A DNA stretch of 6,610 nt from the NCBI GenBank assembly GCA_027077325.1, contig JALTGF010000164.1, positions 1-6,610 of the forward strand. Reading direction: 5' to 3'. The stretch's first letter is position 1, and the number at the start of each line of letters is the position of its first letter. Positions 1-5,876 of the stretch are shown piece after piece. The notes under the pieces were generated by a model. It ran no database searches, was not told the origin of the DNA, and worked only from the letters and a program-made list of their open reading frames with translations. The DNA comes from an archaeon. GTDB taxonomy: Archaea; Undinarchaeota; Undinarchaeia; Undinarchaeales; JALTGF01. Position numbers and translations under genes: made by a program.

Positions 1-3000
1 ATGCCTCCAACTTTATTTCATGAATTTGGTCGGTCAATTTTTTGGAAACTCCATAATCACCTTTTGAATATGCTTGTTTGGCCTGAGCAAGAAGATTCTT
101 TGCCTTTCCAACAGAGATGCCCGCTGCGACTAACTCGTTAATGTCTGACCTAGCGGCAAGCAAAGAAGCATTTGCATCTTTTGGGCTTACTTCATGCACC
201 ACTAAAGTTACCTTTCTTTTTTCAACTAAATTATAAACAACACTTCTATTTTCTCCATAAACAATGTCCCCAACCAAGGTTACATTTACTGGATATTCAC
301 CACGGTTTAGGTAAGATGGCGCGGAGATTTTTAGGTAAAACACACGAGACTCATTCTGGCCAATATTATCAAACTCAGATGGGTAGACCGTGACATATTG
401 GGCATAGTAGCCGTATACATACAATTTTAAGTTTTCAAGAACTGCGCCAGGGAAGATATTTTTAACCTCAATTGGATATTCGTTGCTTTTTCCCCTTGTC
501 ACATCAAAATAGGTATAGTTAGTCAGCAAACCAGGATGGACTACTTCAACACCTCCAGCTCCACCCCCACCAATTGAACCCCCTCCGCCACCGCCTTGGA
601 TAATAGTGTTTCCTTGCTTTACAACTGAAACCGCTCTTGAGCCAATCCTTGTCCGATTAGTGGAATTTAAAAATCCAGGCGTAGCATTAATTGTTTTTAG
701 CCCAGTAGGAGCATCTGAAGAGATATCTATAGTTATGTTTGCCCAATCAACCTCGTCGGGTAGCATACTTCCAGGAAGAAGTTGCCCAAGAGAATGGTTT
801 AAATCACCTGAAGTGACTACCCAACCAGCAGGAAGCGCCCATAGCAACCAGGCATTATCGGCAGTTTCATTTCCAATATTTTTTACCTTCGCACTGAGTT
901 CTATTCCAGTATCGCCCGGGGAAACAGATAGGTTATACTTTGTGATTTCAGCATACAGATAAGGCCCGCCAGTGTAGGAAACAAGTGACCCATTTACATA
1001 CTGATAGCCAGGGTTTGCGGTTGAATTTGTTGCATTTACCTTAATTACAATTGTGTTTATTGCAGGCATGCTTGCCCCAGTAACAGTGATAGTAAGATTT
1101 ATCGAGGACTTATTTGTCAGATTAAATGACTTTGAAGTATTGTAAAATGTATTCTGCCAATTTGAACTTAAATCAAAGTTAAGAGGATAGTCCCCAGTGT
1201 TATTGATAAACAAAGTTCCAAGAGTTACATTATGAGATAATAAAGCAGATACTGCTCCAAAACTTTGGGGTATTACCTGCCAAGAGTAATCGTACTGGAC
1301 AGAAATATTCTGGATTGAAGTATAACGAGAGTTTCCAAGCGTGTCGTTTGTAAAAATCCGGTATTGCCAAGTCCCGTTAAGATTGGGAGTAAATGAAGCA
1401 TTTACATACAGCCCAATGCTTGAGTTGTAATCCATAGAATCGTTTGTCCATGTTGAGGAATTGCTGATCTTGTATTGGAATATTACAGAACTTATTGAAC
1501 TGTCATCGGTGACATTTGCAGTTATGCTAATTGGCACGCCGGGGTCTACATCATCTGTAGAATTTGGATTTAAGTTTATTTGATTAACAGACGGTGGCGA
1601 CGAATCCACGATGAACGAGGTTGACTTCGCTTCCGAGTAGGAAACCCCATCAAAAACACGGCAGTATTCCGTGTAGGTTCCATTTTGATTTGGAACTGAA
1701 AAGGTACAATTTAAGTTGTAAGGGGCAGAATTGTCCGAGGTGCTACCGCCTGTGCAGTCAGTATTTGAAGCATTTGGTGTTGGAGAACTGCCACAGAAAA
1801 ATTGTATAGGATCTCCGTTAAGGTCATTTTCCCCAATTGCATCAATTAAAATTGTCTGCCCAGGGCCAATTGGAGTTGGAGACGCAGTAACAGATGTCAA
1901 GTTTGGAACTGGATTTACTAAAGTTATCTCAACATTTTGGTTAGTGCTTAAATTTAAGGAAGTAGAGTTTGGAGCAAACCCGTTTCGAATTGCATTTATC
2001 GTGAAGTTTGTTAAGTATGTCCTCCCAGAACGCTCTTGATAATATTCTGTAAAAGCAGTTTTTGGCAAGTAACCAGATGAATTAGTGGTTTTGTTTAAAA
2101 GCAAGTTATCGTTCTTATCATAAATTGAAACATTCGCATTGCTCAGGCCAGCAGCGTTGTGATCGGTAACATTTAAGTTGAGGAACCACCTTACAAAAAG
2201 TTTTACAGTTGAGCCAGCATAATAAGTAAGTTGGGAGTGATTGAAAGAGACATTTGTAAAAGTCAGATTCCCACTCCCTCTTAAGTAGATATCATTACTA
2301 GTCAAATTATTAGAGAACACACAATTAGTAAGTTCATTTCCTGAAGAATCCCTAGTATAGACCACATAAGAACCAGAAGTGAGGTTACAATTTGTAAAAT
2401 TATTGTCGAAAGAAGACGCATCAAAATATAGTGCATAATAACTCCGGGTTATGTTAAAGTCAATAAATCTATTGTTCCTAACAACATTTCCCATATAAAC
2501 ACCATAATCACCAGAACCAGTCCCTGCCGAAACTTTTGTTTTAATGAAAGTGTTGTTATCTGCATTATACAAGATTATACCATCCTCGCTTGGAGTAGTA
2601 AGGTTGTTTTGTATGAAAGTATTGTTGTCAGAATATTGAACATAAACTGCCTGTGCATATCCTGTAACAATAGAATTATTTTTAAAGGTGTTATTTGAGG
2701 AGTTGCTTGTTATTAAAACACCGTAATCCCCAGAACCAGAGCCAGAAGTGATATTGTTTAATGTGAAGTTGTTGTTACTTGAATTTATAAGTTGGATGCC
2801 ATCGTCAGCAGAACTAGAAATGTTGTTCTTATAGAATAAGTTATAATCAGATTTTCTATAAAAGTAGATCCCATATCGAGTCCCGCTAGTTATATTATTT
2901 TCAATAAAGGAATTGTTGCGATTGAACGTATACAAGTAAACTCCATAACTGTTTGAGCTGCTCACAGAATTATTTGCAAAAAGACTGTTATTGTTTCTAT

Positions 3001-4525
3001 TGGAGAGATAAATTCCAACGCTATAAGATTTTATAATATTATTTTTGCCAACAACATTTAGATTATTGTTGTTAAAATAAAGACTACTACTTGCTGAGCT
3101 TGTGACATCATTGTTTAATATTTCAGTGTTGTTATCATGATAGTAAAGATATATTCCAACGCCATGAGAAGAGATATTGTTGTTTATAATTTTTGTATTA
3201 TTAGAATGATAAGAAACATAAAGACCAAGATTGGTTGAGCTTAGAATAGTATTGTTTAGTATTGAATTATTGTTGCAGTATTGATAAATCCAAAAGGCAA
3301 AACTATGCCCATATATCGTATTGTTTACAAAGGTGTTATTGTTTGAATGAAATCGGGCCCATATTCCATAACTATGAGAACTGTTGAAAGTGTTGTTTCT
3401 GAAGGTGTTATTTGAAACATGATTATAAGTGTAGAGCCCATAGTAGTACCCGAGAACATTGTTTTGCTCAAGGAGATTAATCCCTGCATGATTATTTAGA
3501 TAAACGCCATACGATTTTACACTAATAAAAGTGTTGTTTAGTATTGAATTACTGCTTGAGTTGTAAAGGTAGTTACCATAGGATGCAGAACTATTTGCAA
3601 AATTTCTTAAAATGGAATTATTATTTGATTGATATAGATAAATTCCAACGCTATGGCTTGATATGTAATTTCCAACTATAGAGTTATTTGTAACCCTGTA
3701 CAGGTAAGCACCATAGCTGTTTGTGCTTATGAGGGTATTATTTTGAATAGTATTATTGACAGAGTTAGTGTTTAGGTACACACTAACACTAGGCGAGTAT
3801 ATGGTTGTGTTATACAACAGATTGCCAGTCGTGTTTCGATAGATGACACCATACAAATTAGAGTGAATCGTGCTGTTTTTTATCACGCTTGATGCGTTGT
3901 TATTGATGTAAATCCCTGCCCGATGATCATTGCTAGTATAGCCAAATCCGCTTACATTTGAATCAGATAAGTTCAAAAAACCACCAGGCCTTACATAAAA
4001 GATATAATGCGCCGCGGCAGTGTCCCCATTTGTTATAAAGGATTGGTTTGTTACATTAAAAATCCCGTAGTCATTTATCCAGTATTGCCCATTTGAAGTC
4101 ACATTCATTCGAAGGGTTACATTGTCAAAGACCAACTTGTAGCCAGGTTCAATATTTAAGTTTCCATTTAGGGTTATTACTGTATTTTTGCAAATAGTAG
4201 TGTTATTAATTTTCCAAGTGCCACTTGCCGGCGGTTCAACCCCAACACAATCGCCAGAATTGTAGTTTGGAATTGGCCCATAGACTGGCTTTTCATATTG
4301 TGGCTCCGGCTCAACTGAATCAGACGAAATTTCTGGTGCCGGCAGTTCTGGTGCAGATAAATTTAGAAGATTATCACTTAGCGCGGTTGCATTTGCAGCA
4401 GAACTTAGTGCACTTGAATTTTGAGAATCTGCAAGAGCATATGGCGTGAGTAATATAGAAAACACTAGGAAAATTATCAATACTTGTACCAGGAGGTGGG
4501 TACCCCTAACCGAAATTCTATTCAT
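1..4525 (-). CDS. Giant secreted beta-helix surface protein (3' end beyond window)
   Basis: The frame is open without a stop for 1508 codons, from ATG at 4525 to the window edge. Residues 1-32 form a signal peptide ending Ala-Leu-Ala. A Pro/Glu-rich linker (about 48-95) follows, then a beta-helix entry region with C93 and C112. About 24 Asn-rich rungs of a NosD-like right-handed parallel beta-helix span about 188-768. After these come a carboxypeptidase-regulatory-like beta domain (about 770-885), an Ig-like domain with four cysteines (911, 924, 940, 955), a second Ig-like domain (about 974-1076), and CARDB/NEW3-like domains (about 1080-1290). A Gly-rich linker (1311-1325), another NEW3-like domain (about 1326-1440) and a helical segment (about 1450-1508) complete what is visible. 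N-x-S/T sequons are very frequent. The role is inferred: a cell-surface stalk, adhesin or glycan-binding protein, perhaps with a C-terminal membrane anchor outside the window. An in-frame ATG at 4537 would add four residues; neither start has a clear ribosome binding site. Confidence 0.93.
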   Translation of the reverse strand, partial: MNRISVRGTHLLVQVLIIFLVFSILLTPYALADSQNSSALSSAANATALSDNLLNLSAPELPAPEISSDSVEPEPQYEKPVYGPIPNYNSGDCVGVEPPASGTWKINNTTICKNTVITLNGNLNIEPGYKLVFDNVTLRMNVTSNGQYWINDYGIFNVTNQSFITNGDTAAAHYIFYVRPGGFLNLSDSNVSGFGYTSNDHRAGIYINNNASSVIKNSTIHSNLYGVIYRNTTGNLLYNTTIYSPSVSVYLNTNSVNNTIQNNTLISTNSYGAYLYRVTNNSIVGNYISSHSVGIYLYQSNNNSILRNFANSSASYGNYLYNSSSNSILNNTFISVKSYGVYLNNHAGINLLEQNNVLGYYYGLYTYNHVSNNTFRNNTFNSSHSYGIWARFHSNNNTFVNNTIYGHSFAFWIYQYCNNNSILNNTILSSTNLGLYVSYHSNNTKIINNNISSHGVGIYLYYHDNNTEILNNDVTSSASSSLYFNNNNLNVVGKNNIIKSYSVGIYLSNRNNNSLFANNSVSSSNSYGVYLYTFNRNNSFIENNITSGTRYGIYFYRKSDYNLFYKNNISSSADDGIQLINSSNNNFTLNNITSGSGSGDYGVLITSNSSNNTFKNNSIVTGYAQAVYVQYSDNNTFIQNNLTTPSEDGIILYNADNNTFIKTKVSAGTGSGDYGVYMGNVVRNNRFIDFNITRSYYALYFDASSFDNNFTNCNLTSGSYVVYTRDSSGNELTNCVFSNNLTSNDIYLRGSGNLTFTNVSFNHSQLTYYAGSTVKLFVRWFLNLNVTDHNAAGLSNANVSIYDKNDNLLLNKTTNSSGYLPKTAFTEYYQERSGRTYLTNFTINAIRNGFAPNSTSLNLSTNQNVEITLVNPVPNLTSVTASPTPIGPGQTILIDAIGENDLNGDPIQFFCGSSPTPNASNTDCTGGSTSDNSAPYNLNCTFSVPNQNGTYTEYCRVFDGVSYSEAKSTSFIVDSSPPSVNQINLNPNSTDDVDPGVPISITANVTDDSSISSVIFQYKISNSSTWTNDSMDYNSSIGLYVNASFTPNLNGTWQYRIFTNDTLGNSRYTSIQNISVQYDYSWQVIPQSFGAVSALLSHNVTLGTLFINNTGDYPLNFDLSSNWQNTFYNTSKSFNLTNKSSINLTITVTGASMPAINTIVIKVNATNSTANPGYQYVNGSLVSYTGGPYLYAEITKYNLSVSPGDTGIELSAKVKNIGNETADNAWLLWALPAGWVVTSGDLNHSLGQLLPGSMLPDEVDWANITIDISSDAPTGLKTINATPGFLNSTNRTRIGSRAVSVVKQGNTIIQGGGGGGSIGGGGAGGVEVVHPGLLTNYTYFDVTRGKSNEYPIEVKNIFPGAVLENLKLYVYGYYAQYVTVYPSEFDNIGQNESRVFYLKISAPSYLNRGEYPVNVTLVGDIVYGENRSVVYNLVEKRKVTLVVHEVSPKDANASLLAARSDINELVAAGISVGKAKNLLAQAKQAYSKGDYGVSKKLTDQIHEIKLEA
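551..595 (-). other. Polyglycine linker in the giant surface protein
   Basis: Residues 1311-1325 read GGGGGGSIGGGGAGG, flanked by QGNTIIQ before and VEVVHPG after. The codons are mixed GGT, GGA, GGC and GGG, so this is not a simple mononucleotide expansion. It probably forms a flexible hinge between the outer beta domains and the membrane-proximal NEW3-like domain and helical segment. Confidence 0.8.
2396..2821 (-). repeat. Three-rung block duplicated in tandem within the beta-helix
   Basis: The block encoded at 2821-2615 and the block at 2602-2396 align without a gap over 69 residues, with about 24 identities by hand count. Each block has the same order: a rung with D/E-D-G-I, a longer rung with G-SGDYGV, then a rung rich in Tyr ending in N-x-F. 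The period is 219 bases, or 73 codons. This higher-order pattern suggests that groups of three rungs were copied together rather than rung by rung. Confidence 0.65.
3006..3654 (-). repeat. Pair of exact 19-base repeats in beta-helix rungs (3006-3024 and 3636-3654)
   Basis: The plus-strand 19-mer agataaattccaacgctat occurs at 3006-3024 and again at 3636-3654. A copy with two mismatches lies at 3147-3165. All three encode the SVGIYL or GVGIYL strand of a rung in the same frame. A second exact match, the 18-mer ttgtttagtattgaatta, occurs at 3252-3269 and 3534-3551. Identity at the DNA level, including third codon positions, suggests fairly recent copying or gene conversion between rungs. Confidence 0.6.
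4430..4525 (-). other. Signal peptide of the giant surface protein
   Basis: The first 32 residues have a basic start (Arg at 3 and 7), a hydrophobic core at about residues 11-26 (LLVQVLIIFLVFSILL) and a Sec-type cleavage motif Ala-Leu-Ala at 30-32. The mature chain would begin DSQNSSA. This places the long repeat region outside the cell. The cleavage position is a prediction from the motif. Confidence 0.85.
4518..4525 (-). promoter_or_regulatory. Eight-base start/stop overlap between the ATPase and giant protein genes
   Basis: On the minus strand the bases ATGAATAG contain both the giant protein's ATG (4525-4523) and the ATPase's TAG stop (4520-4518), in different frames. No TATA element like the two upstream ones, and no strong ribosome binding site, precedes this ATG. 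The likely arrangement is one transcript with translational coupling. If the ATG at 4537 is used instead, the overlap becomes 20 bases. Confidence 0.6.
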
Positions 4526-5438
4526 ATCTAAATTCATCTTGGAATAATTGCTCTTCTGGGAAGATAACCATTCCAATATTATCTTCAATTTTAAAAGGAA
4601 CAATTTTCTTTTTTATTTTAGTGCCCCTCATTTTTAGGATTTCAAGTGCATTGTTCCTTATGTTTCCCACCCTCAAATTGTACAACACCGTGACGCCATC
4701 GGCGAGGAATTCTTCGGTACCAGTTCTGCTGTATTGCTTTGGCACCTGTTCCGTTTCAGAAACCAAAAAAGTAGTTACTCCCTTCAAAGACCTGAAGTAT
4801 TCAAATAATTGTTCAATATAAATTCTATACTCGTTGCTTTTACCCCCAAATGCAGCCGCAATTGCAGATATGGAATCAACAACAATGAAATCTGGCTTGA
4901 ACCCTTTTGGAACAATGCCAATGATGTCTTTTATATCAATAAGCAATTCACCCTTGGCTTCGGCAAGCATTGCCTCAACAGCAGAAGATGTTTCAAAAGG
5001 ATCTTCTTTTATTATCATTAATGGTCCGTTTGAGTCCCCCACCACATTTGGGTCCCAGCCAAAATTAACCATATGCTTTTTTAGATTGAGTACGGATTCT
5101 TCATAACTCAGGTAAAGGGCTTTTCCCCCTTGCTTGACAACATTATATGCAGTTTGAAGGCAAAATATTGTTTTGCCAGTCCCAGCGCCACCTGAAATTA
5201 AAACAGTTGAACCCTTGGGAATGCCTTTTTCAGTTAACTCATCAAAACCCTTTATGCCAGTAAGGAACCATTCTTGTTTGAGTTCCTTGGGGAGTTTATG
5301 GTTAATTGAATGCTTTTCAACGACTTTTTTGTCAAAATGCTCAATTTTCTTAAGGCGAATAAACCGATTACGAAAGTGCCGTTTAAGGTCTTTCGTGCTA
5401 GGTATCTCTTTTAGTTTAGGTTTTCTTCCTTTGGTCAT
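4518..5438 (-). CDS. KaiC-like RecA-fold ATPase
   Basis: This is a 306-residue cytoplasmic P-loop ATPase of the KaiC/RadA-like group, counted from ATG at 5438. A basic Lys/Arg-rich extension (about 1-56) precedes the WFLTGIKGFDEL entry motif (57-68). Then come Walker A GGAGTGKT (83-90), the paired glutamates of LSYEES (E113, E114; the position of KaiC's catalytic pair), Walker B FIVVDS (184-189), EEFLADGV (242-249) and LKMRGTK (268-274). All expected catalytic parts are present, unlike ArlH (FlaH), which lacks the catalytic glutamate. There is one ATPase domain, where cyanobacterial KaiC has two. The frame could start at TTG 5447, but a TATA element centred 28 bases before the ATG favours a leaderless ATG start. 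Members act in signalling, motility or unknown roles; the partner here may be the overlapping surface-protein gene, which is inference. Confidence 0.92.
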   Translation of the reverse strand: MTKGRKPKLKEIPSTKDLKRHFRNRFIRLKKIEHFDKKVVEKHSINHKLPKELKQEWFLTGIKGFDELTEKGIPKGSTVLISGGAGTGKTIFCLQTAYNVVKQGGKALYLSYEESVLNLKKHMVNFGWDPNVVGDSNGPLMIIKEDPFETSSAVEAMLAEAKGELLIDIKDIIGIVPKGFKPDFIVVDSISAIAAAFGGKSNEYRIYIEQLFEYFRSLKGVTTFLVSETEQVPKQYSRTGTEEFLADGVTVLYNLRVGNIRNNALEILKMRGTKIKKKIVPFKIEDNIGMVIFPEEQLFQDEFRYE

Positions 5439-5461
5439 ATTAACCAATATGCTATAAGGGG

Positions 5462-5470
5462 ATATAAATA
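5462..5470 (-). promoter_or_regulatory. TATA element of the ATPase gene
   Basis: The minus strand reads TATTTATAT, centred 28 bases before the ATG at 5438. Archaeal TATA boxes lie about 26-27 bases before the transcription start, so the transcript should begin at or next to the ATG and be leaderless. The element lies in the 38-base gap between the lipoprotein stop and the ATPase start, and its 9 bases are identical to the element before the lipoprotein gene. Confidence 0.72.
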
Positions 5471-5476
5471 TTTAGG

Positions 5477-5845
5477 TTAGTGTATCCTTATTAGATTACA
5501 TTCAGTATCAACTTCTACAAAATGCTTTGCCGTACCATTTAAGAAAGCAGGGCATTGATTCCTTGGCTGGTTGTCAATCACTTGCCTAGGATCGTGCGCA
5601 ACATCGCAAACCCAATTTTCAGTTATGTTATTTGAGAGGCAAGGCCCGGTGCTTAAATCTGTACCTTCACTAAGTTTTTGCTGGCACAATTGTATGCAGA
5701 GAACTGTTGGATTGTTGTTTATGTTTTCTGCCCCGGAGAAAGGCGCTTCAAATTCTGGCTTTTTTAGTTGGATACAACCAGAGAGCAGTACTGAAAGTAA
5801 GAGCGTTACTGATAGGAAAATGATTGAGATTGAATTTTTTTCCAT
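5477..5845 (-). CDS. Small cysteine-rich lipoprotein, function unknown
   Basis: This 122-residue protein starts MEKNSISIIF, has a hydrophobic segment at about 6-22 and a lipobox LLSGC with C24 as the expected lipid-modified residue. The mature part has six cysteines (50, 54, 69, 80, 98, 116), which could form three disulfides. Conserved-looking motifs are CIQLC, GPCLSN, NWVCDVAHDPR and NQCPAFLNGTAKHFVEVD. I have the impression of a similar pattern in other small archaeal secreted proteins but cannot name a family or function. The frame is open up to a start at 5896, but that start would put 17 extra residues before the signal and overlap the upstream gene. The ATG at 5845 sits 26 bases after the centre of a TATA element and gives a normal signal peptide. 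The product should be anchored on the outer face of the membrane. Confidence 0.86.
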   Translation of the reverse strand: MEKNSISIIFLSVTLLLSVLLSGCIQLKKPEFEAPFSGAENINNNPTVLCIQLCQQKLSEGTDLSTGPCLSNNITENWVCDVAHDPRQVIDNQPRNQCPAFLNGTAKHFVEVDTECNLIRIH

Positions 5846-5866
5846 ATGGATAAAAAATGAACCAAA

Positions 5867-5875
5867 ATATAAATA
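5867..5875 (-). promoter_or_regulatory. TATA element of the lipoprotein gene
   Basis: The minus strand reads TATTTATAT, centred 26 bases before the ATG at 5845, which again predicts a leaderless transcript. It begins two bases after the TAA stop of the transglutaminase-like gene, so the promoter fills almost all of the intergenic space. A run of six T at 5857-5852, between this element and the start, could also act as a weak archaeal-type terminator for the upstream gene; that is speculative. Confidence 0.7.
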
Positions 5876-5876
5876 G

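Larger units (their letters stand above)
2222..3964 (-). repeat. About 24 tandem beta-helix rungs (NosD-like, 21-27 residues each)
   Basis: The encoded protein repeats a unit that reads roughly NNTF-x-NN-x-I-x-SS-x-SYGIYLY-x-S. It has an Asn-Asn turn, an inward-facing hydrophobic strand and an aromatic G-I/V-Y-L-Y strand. Examples are LNNTFISVKSYGVYLNN, ENNITSGTRYGIYFYRKS and NNSVSSSNSYGVYLYTFN. I count about 24 units, most of 22 or 23 residues, with two longer ones containing GSGDYGV. Known NosD-type and pectate-lyase-type helices use one such unit per rung, stacking Asn and aromatic residues in ladders. At about 4.8 angstrom per rung this would give a rod somewhat over 11 nm long. I see no catalytic signature, so a structural or binding role is as likely as an enzymatic one. 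Confidence 0.88.

Noticed and set aside
172..2039. Plus-strand open frames at 172-393, 606-962, 1621-1809 and 1731-2039
   Set aside because: They lie antisense to the continuous minus-strand frame of the giant protein, have no recognisable domains and are by-products of its Asn/Ser/Thr-rich codons.
2222..3964. Possible CRISPR or satellite array because of the periodic attatt/gttgtt pattern
   Set aside because: The period is in-frame and of variable length, with no constant direct repeat and no unique spacers; it is explained by the Asn-Asn codons of the beta-helix rungs.
4225..4449. Plus-strand open frame of 74 codons
   Set aside because: It is antisense to the Pro/Glu-rich linker and signal peptide of the giant protein, with low-complexity Gln/His/Leu composition and no ribosome binding site.
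4490..4500. aggaggtggg on the plus strand, resembling a strong ribosome binding site
   Set aside because: No plus-strand gene follows; it is the antisense of THLLV codons in the signal peptide.
4621..5457. Plus-strand open frames opposite the ATPase gene
   Set aside because: They are the antisense of a gene with clear Walker A and B motifs and resemble no known protein.
5571..5876. Plus-strand open frame of 101 codons opposite the lipoprotein gene
   Set aside because: The minus-strand frame has a lipobox, six cysteines and a promoter; the plus-strand frame has none of these.
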